Shown one piece after another: positions 47,572 to 59,990 of a stretch of DNA of 64,000 nucleotides (positions are counted from its first letter, which is position 1; each line of letters opens with the position of its first letter). The notes below the pieces were generated by a model that had not been told where the DNA came from, did no database searches, and was given only the letters and a program-made list of their open reading frames with translations. Source of the DNA: Heterobilharzia americana (lineage: Eukaryota > Platyhelminthes > Trematoda > Strigeidida > Schistosomatidae); assembly GCA_944470555.2 (NCBI GenBank), contig OX104127.1, positions 114,728,741 through 114,792,740 of the forward strand. The letters are read 5' to 3'. Position numbers and translations under genes: made by a program.

Positions 47572-49135
47572 ACCAATAACAATAGCTATTAATTACATGA
47601 ATTTTTCTAGGTCAACAAGATTTAGACATTTCCACGAAATCTGACCTATTCCCTTATTTATTTATTGAACAGTTTCGATAACGTGGTTGGTTGTGGCTAG
47701 CAGAAGAATCTAACAAAACAGCGGAGAATAACAAGTATGTCAATAAATAGTTTCTATAATGTTATAAGAAGAAGGAGATTATATGAAAAATGTGAAACAT
47801 TTGACCAATACATTTCAAACAGTCTGATCACACATTTACTTGTCAAGTCAAATTATATATGAAAATGAAAAATGTTTAAAGGTCAAACATAATGAATATG
47901 AAAAGGCTGTGACAAATTTTGGTAATCTAGTCCAATAAAGATTACCAAGGTAAAACAGTGTGTTTTGTCCTTATATAATATCTTAAATGCTGTTCTTATG
48001 AAATGTTTTGCTGTGGATGATGACTAATGTCTGTCACCTGCACCCATCAAAGCTTATGCGTTAAATTGTCGTTCAAGTCACTGAAGTATATGTTGACCCA
48101 CCCTAGTCTGCATAGCACGATTGCTCCGCCCTAACAGCATATTCCCTAGACCACCTTATAAATATTTATGACGTATGAGATTGAGAAGTAACAATTTCTC
48201 TGCACTGAATTTTAAAGAACCTGAAGCTGGGATAACAAGGAATAACACTATACTTATTTTCAGAAAACTTTGATAATGAACATTGAATTTAAGTAATACT
48301 ACACTGTAGACTTGTGTGATAAAAAACTGTTCAAATAGCTCGGAAGAATACTTCTCTTGTCATGTCACAAACCTCTTTCTTCAATCGGCAACTTGTTGCC
48401 TCTTATTTGCACATACTTGCACACTTCATATGCTACTATTAGGCTGTTTTTAGTACACTCTTTACAATCTTCTTGTTTTCTTATCTGAAAAACAAAGCAG
48501 GCTAACCAACAGTTTTATCTATGAACACCTCACAGACTTTATTGTCTTTCATAAAACTGTTCCTTTAGAATTGCTAACTATATCAAAAAGACAGTGTGAA
48601 TATGAGATTGATTTTCGTAAATAAATTTACAGTGCATAGTTGTGGCGTTTTCCACCACTTATTAAAGTATCCTTCTAATAAAGTAAACAGTTTTACAATG
48701 CATTATAGTTAATTTCTGACAGCATAATGTTGACCAGTTGCTGAATAATGGAAACAGTTATTCGTTAGAGCTATCAGTAATGTTCTACATCAGCCAAAAC
48801 CCTATTGGATATAAATAAATACCTTTGCAAATTGATAGTGGCATGCCACTGAATGAAGCTTTCATTTGGAATACGTGGTCTTATCAGGGTTCATGAACTC
48901 CAAATATGTTTCCTTCATTCAAAATTTGTTGAAAACAAAGTCTCATTGAACAGAGACAATGAAAAATTGCAAAATCTTCCCAACAAAGTGATTTTGTAAA
49001 ACTTTCGGAATGCATTTCTTGTCTCTTAAATTCAATTTTTGCTTTATGATGTTTTCACTGACGCTTATCTGACAATAGAGAGTAAATTGACCAGCTGTAA
49101 TCCGAATAGTTTAATTTGATATGACCAACTCGGTT
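47572..49135. other. Unassigned AT-rich DNA
   Basis: A short GTGGCTAGCAG...ATCTAAC echo of the Smα stem I region occurs near 47692-47712. Nothing else is recognised. Confidence 0.4.
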
Positions 49136-49275
49136 ATGGCTAGTGATGTAAACATAAACTCAGGTTTCGTCCTATTTAGAACTCGTCGTCTGGATGTGCC
49201 TGCAGCACATTGAGTGATTTTGTTCCCACAGGGACTCTAACTTCAAACAGTTGGCTGGCCATTTTAACGAGTTAA
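49136..49275 (-). mobile_element. Smα-like retroposon, minus relic
   Basis: The ribozyme region 49139-49204 keeps TTCTAAATAGGACGAAAC (rc of about 49164-49181), so stem II and GAAA survive, but CUGACGAG reads ACGACGAG and the cleavage triplet and downstream stem I strand are lost. The linker and a weak head extend to about 49275. Confidence 0.68.
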
Positions 49276-52200
49276 TTTGAGTTTCACCGTTCTATCAAGG
49301 AAGTGATCGACAAAATGTCGGCATTGATACTAAAGCTCTCGTCAGCGTATAGTAGCTCTGATGAATTGTAATATCGATGTTTGACGGCAAATAAATAAAA
49401 ATCCAACAATTCTTTTCTGTTCCTAAACATTCTATTGCTAGCGTTTTGTGGTATATAAAATGTGATCCGTAAACAAGCTGAATCTTGAAGAAAACAGTAG
49501 TCAGTGAGAGAGAGAAGCATACCAAATAACTACTTCCTCATGTTCTAACTTATAGAAACTTACAAGTCCAGATGACAGATATATTATGTAGCTCATTTAT
49601 GAAGCAAAATGTCCAATACGGTATGCAACTCAGAAATGTTTATTTTTTGTGAACATGGGTACAACATAAACAAGCACGTACTTTCAATGATGAATGTACA
49701 GTCTCTGTGGCAGTGAGGTAATTGACAAAGATGTAAACTTCTCACGAGAAATGGAAGCTCCTAACCTAGAAACTTTCCTCAGAAATGATTCAAATCAAAT
49801 ATATATCATGTCAAATCCCTAAACAGTTCTACTGGAACCAGGTTATTTTTCAAATGAGTTCGAGAATACTTTTCTACAGTAAAACTTGGAACCATATTTA
49901 TCGACTGTTGCGAGCAGCTAAAAAACCGCTCATTTTGAAATAATATTGTTAACAAACCAAAAGATGTGATAAAACACAAAGCAAAGATTTCGTCTACCAT
50001 CTACGTTGCTTTTTCAAGAATTTATTTGGTATGACTGAGTTCTTCAATTGTCACAATGCCCTTATTATTCGACTGACAAACCCTTAGCATGATTATGAAA
50101 TAAAACGACGGTTTTCGGATCGTTTCACTAAGTTAGCCTATACCTCTTCCGCAAAATGTCTTACTCTGTACTTTATTTACAGTTATTTGAGTGAAAAGTC
50201 TTGAAATTTGTTTTTGTGAATGCGTGGATGTTCAGCGTGAGTTATTCTCTGACGCAAGATTTCTCCAGACAAACGTTCTGGTGTAATGCTAGACAACATC
50301 ATCAGTGAATGGAACCTCCACAAAGAACCGAAGTGATTGGTTATGCATGTTACTTTATGCTACTTTATATGCGCTTAACCAGTAATCGCCAAGTGAGTCT
50401 GCGGATGTATGGTTAACCTGATTGGCTGGCCTCTTTTATTCCGTCTCTGTACGTCGAGAACTCTTCGTTATGATTGCCTCGCCCCTTCGTTTGAATGAAT
50501 TAGTGTTGAGGTTGCCTTGTTCCGAATGGTTTGAACTTTTGTGTGTCTGAAGTGGTGAAGGTTTGGGATTCATTTACATATTTCGACTGGGATTTTTAAC
50601 TCACTTTGGTTGGTTCGCTCTTACTATAGAAGTGTTCTTTGTCATTGTTGGTTGATTAGATATAACCGTAAAGGGGAATTCTTTTCGTAATAACTGCTCA
50701 AGTACAGAGACTTTGTGTTATGTTCATCAGTTGCCTTAGCTTAATTTTCTGACGATTCCCTTTTTACTGCACTGTATGTTTCCTTGCGTTAATATCAACT
50801 GGTTTCAGTAGTTGATCCGTTTCAAACAAGCTCTTATACTGTGTCAAGATCGATGTAGCGATTCATAACTAATTAGCTTGAATCCGATACGTCCCAAGAA
50901 TTTCGGATCTACCTTTTAGTTTGTATGTTCCAGTATTTTGAAGATGTCTGTGTGGAATGCGCATTTGTGATTGTCACTAGGTACTGAGACGGGGGACTTC
51001 ATTTCATGGCGTTTGATAGCCAACTTTTGTTGCTGTAGGCGTTGTAATACTGGCTTACCTAAATGCTCCACCATTGTGGCGTTTGCAACTAGTACAGCTT
51101 AGTTTGTAGATAACGTCGTTCATTTCTTTTTTGTTGACATCGTCTTTTGGTTTGAGTAGGATACGTTGTACGGATTTTGCCAGTTTATGTGAATACACAG
51201 TTCCAGGCTTATCCAGCAATCCAGCTGTTGTTTCAGAGGTATTCTTGATATACTGGGAAGCTATTCTTATGCTGATTTTTGTAACATATCTTAATTACGT
51301 TCTTTTGAAAGAATATCTCTTTCTAGGCTAAGCGATTCCGAAATCTTTCAGTTATATTATGTTTATGTGATAGTAAAAATCATAAAAATTCTTTTGAAAT
51401 AATTGAAATCCTTTTATTCCAATCAGTGTGTGTGACAGGGTTCAGGATTCTCAGTATTAAATATTTCAGTAAGCTTGATCCCCATATGAAACAATTATTG
51501 GAGATTATCCACTGATCTAAACAAGTGAGCGAATAGAAGATAGAACGAAATTTCGGTGGTGGTTGTTTATTCACCCAGTAAAAAATCGATTCGACGTAGG
51601 TATCCTAGGAATGATAATGTGTTGAAATTTTTTTCTTTGTTTTGTTGTTGGTTTGAAGAACTACATTTTGAAAACATTTTAAGAATGTGCAAGGGTATAT
51701 GACACAATTAAAAGACATAAGTAGATGATTTTAAAAAACCAATGTGGAAGAATTTGATAAAATATATTCTGTGGATACTTTTTGATAGTCTAATATAATT
51801 AAGCAGGTCACCAAGTATGAGCTGCTATCAGCATAACTCAGAATCTGTACTGCATTTCAAAATGTCTTAAATTTGTAATTCTCCTTTATGAGTTTAGTTT
51901 TTTACAGGAAGAGGCAAATCTGGATACGTCAACAGCACTCTACCAATCTCCCATAGGTAGTCGATCACTGATTAAAACTACATATATAATTCAAGCATTG
52001 GAATACAGCGACTTCTAAGATTAAGAGGTAAGTAACAATGTGAAATGATGTAATCAGAGTAGGGAAATCTGATACAGATAATTGAAAACAATAGTTATTT
52101 TTACTGATTAAGACGAATCCAGTTAAAACCAGATGCGTATACTTTTATGCTATGAAACAGACTATGATGAAACACTATCGTAAATCATGAAATTATCTTT

Positions 52201-53514
52201 ATGTATACCACATGAAAATATGACCAATATTACTAAATCTAAATAACAGTCTGTAAACATTTCAAAATGTAAAATGTCTCTCTGTATGTTCATTTCCTAA
52301 TCAAAAGACAGTTGTTTCTAGTGAATTTTGTAAGCTTTATTTCTCATTATATCTGAATGATCCTTGAACAAGACATTGTTAGCAAAGAACATATGTTCAA
52401 TTTCCAGTGAAATAGGTAATTAAATTTGTGAAGTTTCACCACCTCATAGAAGCCGCTTCTCCAGAGATTAAAATCCTTACAAGTAATCACATTTTCGAAT
52501 CCATATAAATTGTTCTTACATGCATAAACGTAACAAAAAGACGGAATCAACTGATTTCATCGTTGATCATTGAGATAAGGGTGATAATTTTTGAATGCTT
52601 CAACATACATGATTGCGTGTGAGTGTTTATGAGAGAAACAATGTGGATGAAAAATTTTTGTTGTTTGTATGTGTGCATGTAATTTCATTACTTTCATATA
52701 TGTAGAATATATTATTTTAGATATTCTACCCTAGTTGCCTTAATCATAAGAACCTCCTCTCTGCTTACTCCATTCGGAAATAACGATATGAAATGACGTA
52801 GCTGCCTATCACGTTTTTTCGAATAATCCTAATCCTTTATTAACTTCACTTTTCTAGTCATTAATGATGGCATGAACCGTGGTTTTATCTTACTTTTGAC
52901 TTGCATCTCCCTGTTGTTTTGATTTACTGTAGGATATTTTGTGGGTGGTAATTCGAATATAAAGCATCTCTTGTATTCTTCCTTTGTACTTGTCTAACTT
53001 CTTCATTCCTAACTAGCTTTGTAGACATCTTGGATACGTCCAGAGAAAGTGGCAGTTTTATGCATAGTGATACTGCTGAGATAGATTCATAACATCAGAT
53101 GGAATGCGTTGACTTACAATGGATAGATCGTCTATTCAAATGAAATCCGCACTTCAGGTTGGTGCTATCTTCGATAGCCATAAAATTATCTTTCCAAATA
53201 CGATAATGATTAAGAGCATAGGGAACCAAGTACAAATAGAGGTCAGTCAATCTGATTAGCTTTAATACCAGGAATTCACAAGTATTAGTGAACCATAACC
53301 GCTGTCCATAAGAGGTAACTTGTACCGTATTAGACTGGTGGATAACATCCTGGCTTCTCAAGAGATAGATGTTGCATCTGTTTCTCAGCGGGAACATCAT
53401 CACTTGCTGGGATGCATTTACATTCAGCTTGACAGTTACAAATAAGAGGGAACCAGCAAACTGCATTCCACTATCAGTCACCAGAAAGTGAAATAAGAAA
53501 TTATCACTCAACCC
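49276..53514. other. Unassigned AT-rich DNA
   Basis: About 4.2 kb with no supported gene or recognised repeat. 50270-51200 is somewhat richer in G and C and in CpG, without a long frame. The 144-residue open frame at 53095-53529 (minus) runs into a SINE-D tail and shows no domain. Confidence 0.4.
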
Positions 53515-53690
53515 ATCTGAGATAACCATGGTTTACCAGACTGGTCTTAATGATGTTGGGTGATGACTGAAGATGAGTCTCAGAGCTCAGTTAGTAGAGA
53601 TTCAGGCAGGTGATCCAGGAGCTACAATTTCGAACCCTACCATGACTCGAGTTTCTGTTTCATCTTCACTAAATTTAATCAGAAATGAGT
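53515..53690. mobile_element. SINE-D inverted pair
   Basis: 53515-53575 is the inverted tail (CCATGGTTTACCAGACTGGT, compare 59845-59863). From about 53590 a plus-strand head follows with A-box-like TTAGTAGAGATTCAGG (53591-53606), B-box-like TTTCGAACCC (53628-53637) and the start of the body (ACCATGACTCGAG...TTTCATCTTCAC). Confidence 0.62.
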
Positions 53691-54979
53691 GAAGAATTGC
53701 ACACACTAACACACATCAGTATCATTATATCGAACGGACCCATCAGTAATGAAAGGGAGAAATCCTGTTGTGTGTCTGTATGTGAACAATGGAATATAAT
53801 TTGTTCAACTTACCACTGAAGATATGATAACTCAAGAAGCAGATCTCATAAGGCCTCAAAACTTCAGAAACAGGACGAAACATTTACCTGATGTTCAGCC
53901 TCTTTGAATCAGCCATGTTGTACTAATATCTGAGAAACAAGATACTGATTATTTTTCACCTCCACTGCTTGAATTCTACAGTTTACGGTAGATATTTCCA
54001 AACTTGCATTGATATACTGTACCGAAATTATAATAAATACCTAAACTTTTCGAAAGGATTTAAGTAAGCCTTTACGACAAATAAACAGAATAACAATGAG
54101 AAAATTTCTATTTACTTTGGTCTTGAAATGGGTTTCATCTTCATCACACTACATATATGAAAAATGAACTGCATAGAAAGATGGTTTGAGAAAGGAGTGT
54201 TGTATTACAGAAAAAGTAGAAAGAAAAGATGAGTACATCAACGTTATAAGTGGCAGACGAACGATGCAAAATACCACAAGTAAAAGATAGTCTCAAATTC
54301 TAACTAAATAAAGGTTTAGTTTCACAGCTTATTGTGGTCTATGATTCATCATTTTATTGTTGTTGCCAATGCCAACCAATGGGTCATAATTCCTCCTTTG
54401 CTGTGAGATGTATGAGCCTTCTTTATACTAGGAAATATGTATGATGTACACAAAAAGAAATGAATAGTTATTCAATTCAGTTAATTGATGCACTAGCTGT
54501 AACTCCGACTAGTTTTTTAAGCCATTTACACTCTACAGCAGAGGATTATTTCAAAAGGAATATGATATGTTGATACCTTTATGTCAACAGTTGAAAAGTA
54601 AACTTCAGACCTAAACTTTGAAGATGGGTCGACTCCTCGGAAAGAGAATAGGTGGCAAGACAATACCCACGTTGCAAGTCTGCACACATACAAGATTACT
54701 GTGGCTCTGAAACGTTTATAGTGGCTGCGGTAATTTTGAGGTGTTTCTAGAAATGTTTTCCTTGCTGATATTGTCTCTTTGATCAGTTCGATATGTACAC
54801 TTGTAACTGCTTATTTTCTGTCAAAAATCCCCACCTATGAAACCATGAGCCGTTGGCATTGATTTCAGGTAAAGCATTCTTACCAATCCCATCTTGAAGA
54901 CAATAATACAATAGGACTAAGTAACACTAGATTAGAAGGCTATATAGATTAAAAATAGTAGTCTCATGCGACTTAAAAG
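53691..54979. other. Unassigned AT-rich DNA
   Basis: No gene or repeat recognised. Confidence 0.45.
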
Positions 54980-55150
54980 GCGCGTAAGATCTAAAACCGA
55001 AGTTAATTATTTAAAGCGGCAAAGATGACACGCGGTGGTCGCTGGTTCGAATCCCACCATGATCCAAATTTTCATCTCACCTTCAATCATCACCCAGTAC
55101 AAATACTAGTTTGCCAAACTACGGCCATCTACCATAGTCAAATGATAACA
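54980..55150 (+). mobile_element. SINE-D (tRNA-derived), plus copy
   Basis: A perfect B box GGTTCGAATCC at 55044-55054 sits in the context GGTGGTCGCTGGTTCGAATC shared, inverted, with 59916-59935. The body TTTTCATCTCACCTTCAATC (55069-55088) and CATCACCCAG matches 33.55 kb. The A box is weak. Confidence 0.72.
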
Positions 55151-56320
55151 AATATGACAATTCCTAATTAATCATTCATGCCATCAGACAAAAGACAACT
55201 GATATTTACCCAAGTGCATGCGTACATCAATTCCACTTGTTAGTGTGGCAGTAAAAATACCCATAGAATGAAGATCAAACGCATCAAGCAGGTAAAACTT
55301 GATTCATTGCTGAACTAGTGACTGGATACAGACACTGTCAAGGACAAGAATTTATAAAATGAAAGTAGATCTGACATTCTATACCTAAAAAAAGGAAACA
55401 CGACTTATTTCCTGTAGATGCATATAAAGTTGTATGTATGCCACTCGAACTAATCTTATTATCCATTCAAGTGTATCGTACTAAATTCACTTGTTTTTCT
55501 GCTCGATAACGTTTTATGAATAAAGCTAGATACTTCATGTGGGACACAGTTTAATTTCATGTCAAATGCCTTTCCTAAATACACCCGTTTCTCATGAAGT
55601 TAAAAGCAGCTAGAAAGATGACTTACATAAAACAACACTTATAAGTGATTACCTTTGTAATCACAAGTAAACACTAGGTAGTCGATACCATATGCTACAA
55701 GAAGTTACACATGATGAAATATGTAGATATATGGTTGGAGAATGTTTTTGAACGAATCATTTAGGTATCAATTTAGGACGTATTAAAACAATCAGATTAT
55801 GGATAGAAAATAAACTATCATGAATGATCACACCTAAGTACTCAACTTCGCGTTAAATGCATCAAAATGCAGCTATGTTAACACCTATAATCTGACTTGT
55901 ATATGTTCATAATATCATTTTATCCAACAATGATAACTTCCAGTAAATCATAGACAACTGGTCAATTACAGCATATGACATACACATAATATTTTTGTTT
56001 GAGAATGCGCATTGCGAATGCTTAGAGAGTGTAATCTGAATAGAAGGCATGTTATCAGATTCTTGAGACTATTAATTTCCATGAACACTGTCAAGTTTTG
56101 TGACTATGCATATGCTTGAGTAGATTTGTGGTTTGGACAATTCTTGGTTGAATTTAATATCCAATTAACTATTAGTGAACCAACCCATCTGAACTCAATT
56201 ACTAAAATCTGCAATCCCTCAGTATTCAGGTGATCTCAATTGCAGAGGTGAACCATGACAAGAGATACTTCCTGTTGTAGAATAGTATCTACTTCAGGAT
56301 GTTGTATTCATCTTAATAAC
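55151..56320. other. Unassigned AT-rich DNA
   Basis: No gene or repeat recognised. Confidence 0.45.
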
Positions 56321-56390
56321 TCGCAGTGGAATTCAGGATCGTTGTTTTGTCCCACTTGGAACTTGTCACCCAGATGTACCTGCTATTTTT
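56321..56390 (-). mobile_element. Smα-like ribozyme-region relic
   Basis: On the minus strand GCAGGTACATCTGG, TTCCAAGTGGGAC and CTGAATTCCACTGCG are the ribozyme region of the Smα-like element. CUGACGAG reads GTGACAAG and GACGAAAC reads GACAAAAC, so two invariant positions are lost. No head is visible. Confidence 0.7.
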
Positions 56391-56547
56391 TGTCTAGTTG
56401 TCAGACCTTCTGCTTATGCACAGACGATTATGCGTCAGGACTAATATATAATTAAGTGAAACAGTCAAGAAGCTGACTTGTTTTTCCTTTGAAGCATTTA
56501 TGTATTTTTAGTTTGAATTCTACTGAGATTTTATTTTTCAAAGCAGT

Positions 56548-56660
56548 ATTCGCCACGGGCTGACACCATTGAAGACCTGTGAGTACTGGACAGCTGTTTC
56601 GTCCTAGTATTGGACTCTTCAACAGTTGCACACACAACCCGGTTAGGGGTCACGGTTTCT
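56548..56660 (-). mobile_element. SINE-B body, minus copy
   Basis: Carries the best-paired SINE-B ribozyme-like region (56585-56626) and the flanking body (GCTGACACCATTGAAGACC in inverse orientation). It faces a plus-strand SINE-B copy at 56755-56890. Confidence 0.72.
56585..56626 (-). ncRNA. Hammerhead-like motif in SINE-B, well-kept fold
   Basis: On the minus strand: ACTG (rc of 56623-56626), TTGAAGAG (rc of 56615-56622), stem II GTCC/GGAC, GACGAAAC (rc of 56596-56603), stem III AC-AGCT-GT, cleavage GTC (rc of 56589-56591), CAGT (rc of 56585-56588). Here position 4 is U as required, but C3 is U. With the other copies (CCGAAGA) this suggests an ancestral CUGAAGA core. Confidence 0.68.
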
Positions 56661-56754
56661 CAAGAGAACTTCGAGATATCCATCTTCAGAAACGTCCTTA
56701 ATGAGTATTACCGATGTACTTTGAGGTTTATGGGGATGTTGTAAGGTCGTATTA

Positions 56755-56890
56755 ATCAGAGTGGAATGGTTACCGTGTCCGCCATCAGGCCTGAAGGTCC
56801 TGGGTTTGATCCCTGGTGTGATCGTTGGTGCATATTACTAAAAAGTTCCCCACTAAAACAAAACACCTGTACAGTGCTCACCAGACCTTT
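56755..56890 (+). mobile_element. SINE-B (tRNA-derived), plus copy
   Basis: A-box-like TGGTTACCGTGTCC (56768-56781) and a good B box GGTTTGATCCC (about 56803-56813) form the polymerase III head. A decayed ribozyme-like region follows (about 56831-56882) with CCCCACTAAAAC, AAAACACCTGTACAGTGCTC and no intact core. Confidence 0.68.
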
Positions 56891-56937
56891 AGTAGTTCTT
56901 TAACTGACTTAATTACATAATGAATAATTTTTTCTTT

Positions 56938-56968
56938 ACATATATATATATATATATATACATATATA
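56938..56968. repeat. (TA)n microsatellite
   Basis: About 30 bases of alternating TA with one CA interruption. Confidence 0.95.
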
Positions 56969-57604
56969 CGTAAAGTTGCAACTGGCAACTCTGTCTCATT
57001 AGATACGAAGAAAAGACAGAAGAAACTGTCTTCGTGATTCAGCTTGATATTTCATTAAACAGGCACAACTTATCATGCTGACTAGGGATGTAAGACAATT
57101 AATTTTACGTTCTTAGGTTTAATGATATGCAAGCGATTCCTCGGATGTCTGAGATCTGAACTCTGTCCTTATTGGTTTCAGTGTCCCTAGCATTGCTTTC
57201 ATAAAAACACCATTACCAACAGGTCGAAACCGAAACTGTATCGAATAATTGCGTAATATGGTTGTATCGTCTGACAGAAAACAGAATCATTATCTTGCAT
57301 AAGTTACTATTTTTCGAGTTAATGTAGCTTCCTAGTGTTTCATTGAGCTTCTCAGTAGTATCTTTTAGCTGTTCGATGTACTATAGTATAAATAGGATAT
57401 CTGATGTGTTTAAGGGGAAATACGGTATCAGGAAACAGACCTTGTTCAGAATGTTGGTGTGAGCCTACATAGCATTATCTTTGTTGTTGTTACTTCCTGG
57501 GGTGATAACTATTTATTCAAGTAGAATAGTTTACTGGTAGTTGTCAGAGACTTTACTCCTGTTTTATTCGGGCCTCAAAACGATCAATGGAAATATTTCT
57601 AATG
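56969..57604. other. Unassigned AT-rich DNA
   Basis: No gene or repeat recognised. Confidence 0.45.
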
Positions 57605-57670
57605 CATGCCAACTAGCACCAAAACATATATCCAAGGCTTCCTACCGATTGCCTCCAACCAACTAACGGA
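57605..57670 (+). mobile_element. SINE-C tail fragment, plus
   Basis: ATGCCAACTAGCACCAAAAC and AGGCTTCCTACCGATTGCC, ending CCAACCAACTAAC, match the SINE-C body end. Confidence 0.65.
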
Positions 57671-58671
57671 TAAACAGTCTTAGAGATTGCCTTACCGAAT
57701 TCCTCTGCAAATATTACATGCAGATAGGCATTTAGGTTTTATGTGAATACGTTTAACCCCTTTTTTCCCAGTTCAGTTATTTATTCATGCATTCATTCCA
57801 TCACTAAACTATAAGGGCGTTTACTGATGCATCCAACATGTTATTAAGAAAAAAATATCAGTACTGAAATGCGTCAGTCATTTTATTGTCACTTAGTATG
57901 CTGTTCAGCAGTTACTAGTGGACTAATTATACGTTTGATATGGAAATAATAATAGTAGTAAATCAGTTGAAGGGAATAAATGTTAGTTAATTATACATGA
58001 GTTATGCATACAATTTTATTTTCAAGAAAAGTATAATAAGACTCTGGTTTCAACGCTACTAGGAAAATGGCTCCAAGGTAAAACATTCCTATTGTTAGAA
58101 TATTGATACGACAACCTGAGACAGTTTTAGTTTGGCGAACTGATCCTTGTGTGACGTTGATATAATTTCAGACGAAGCCTAGGATGTAGCATGATTCAGT
58201 ATCATAAGAACTCAACACAGCATTTCGCTAAACTTTATTGTCTTCAGTCAAGGAGGGAAAATATCGGCGTTTGATAACCAATATTAATATCATGTTAAAC
58301 AAGTGCTTTCAGGTGACTTCACTATTTTTATTCTCTAAAACAGTAATTACCGATAAAACATCAAGCGATTTGTGTATTCCCAGTAAAATAGGTTTGTCAT
58401 TGACATAGGAACATAGGTGACCTAATTATAAGATATTATTACAACCATAATATATCATCATAAGAATTAATGTGCCTATGCTAATACCTGACTTAAAAAG
58501 TATTTGGTATTTCAGTGATATTTAAATTGTTCCCTTTGCAACACAGATATCCACTACGTAAAAGAAAATTTATTACTCGTGAATGTTACTATACTATCAA
58601 CGGCTTTTATTTATTGTTAATCTACTGTCAAATAAAAATACTCTTAAGTTGTCACTTGTATTATCACGACA
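57671..58671. other. Unassigned AT-rich DNA
   Basis: No gene or repeat recognised. Confidence 0.45.
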
Positions 58672-58860
58672 TTGGTTGAACCGAATCGATCGACCTCAGT
58701 TGGTGTATGGGGTGTCTTGACATTGCCTGTGTTTCAACTTTATATCAGTGATGGATAATGGCTAGCAGTAGAATCTAAGATGCACATTCCATATTGTCTA
58801 GAACTCTTCAGCTGGATGAACCACAAGCTGCGAGCACCCTGATATAGAATTAACCCTGTG
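58672..58860 (-). mobile_element. Smα-like retroposon, minus relic
   Basis: On the minus strand the ribozyme region (58759-58822) has an intact CUGAAGAG core (rc of 58804-58811) and an intact AUCCAG stem I strand, but stem II and the GACGAAA segment are scrambled. The tail (rc of 58672-58740) with GCAATGTCAAGACACC matches the 16.9-kb copy. The head is lost. Confidence 0.72.
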
Positions 58861-59837
58861 GTTTTGAAATGTGACTTACACATAGCTTCATACTAAAATT
58901 CAGTTACTACTTCTACCCAAAAACTTACAAAGGAATTTGCTTCAAGTGATGAACAGACTATCGTTATATTAATGACCATTTGATTTCAAATTCAAAATCC
59001 ATTAATGCTCTGCAATGACGATCAGAAGAAGGCAAAACTTGTCGGAAAGACTGTACGATAATGAGTAAAAAGTAAATGTTTGTACACTCATTTTACGCTT
59101 AATGGAGTTACTCATGAAATTATCTGACTACGACTGGATTACTACAGCTATATACTGTTTAAGACTCTAAGCGTTGACAAGTGAATGATTATGTAGTGGA
59201 GACGGCAGAATACAAAACTTCATAGTTATCAGAACAAGGAGTTATGTCGATGTTTTATGGTACTCATCCATATGTGTAGTCTGGCATAAAGTTTCAGAAC
59301 ACTGGATATATATGAAAACTAAGTGATGTGGCACAATGCTAATTACAGCATTTTGTGTGGGTTCAATTATTATTTTGATTAGACATCCGTAAATTACCAC
59401 AGATACATTGTATGAGGGGGACAGCTACTTCATAGAAGTGGGCCACAAAATTGACTTCTGTGGAACTAAGGTTCTACAAAAATTTTAGAGTCATACCACC
59501 AAAGATTGACAACCAAAGCCCTACATGTGTGGGTAAATCCATATAGTCTGAACAGACGAGATGGAGTACAGTTAGTTGTTGCTTGGCAATAACTGATACG
59601 CAAAACAGAAAGGGTGACTTCATCATTTACTCACATCAATAGTTTTAACTCTGTATCAGTAAAACATCAACCTGGATTAAGCTGATTCAATATTATTGTC
59701 ATGATCACTATCATTAATACTATTCATTTTGACTTCATCCAATGAAAATTCGCTAATACTATTCATCCTCATATACCAACCAAAATGACACACCTATCCG
59801 CCTCATAAACCCTATTGTACTGATAAAACTATCTGAG
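58861..59837. other. Unassigned AT-rich DNA
   Basis: No gene or repeat recognised. Confidence 0.45.
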
Positions 59838-59990
59838 TGAGATAGCCGTGGTTCACCAGACGAGTGTTGATGCTAGGTAACGGTTAGAGCTGAAATGAAA
59901 AATTGGGTCGCAGCGGGATTCAAACCAGCGACCACAAGGTTTCCGGCTGGGTGTTGTAACAACTGACCTACCAGATCGGATGACTACAAT
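59838..59990 (-). mobile_element. SINE-D (tRNA-derived), minus copy
   Basis: On the minus strand: a perfect A box TAGGTCAGTTG (rc of 59960-59970), then GGTCGCTGGTTTGAATCCC with the B box (rc of 59916-59926), then the body TTTTTCATTTCAGCTCTAAC ending in CTGGTGAACCACGGCTATC. This is the most complete SINE-D copy in the window. Confidence 0.75.

Noticed and set aside
53095..53529. 144-residue open frame on the minus strand
   Set aside because: Its start lies in a SINE-D tail, composition is unremarkable and no domain or splice evidence supports it. It is probably a chance frame in a less AT-rich patch.
56938..56968. TA tract as a possible promoter or origin
   Set aside because: It is a plain dinucleotide microsatellite with no associated motif.
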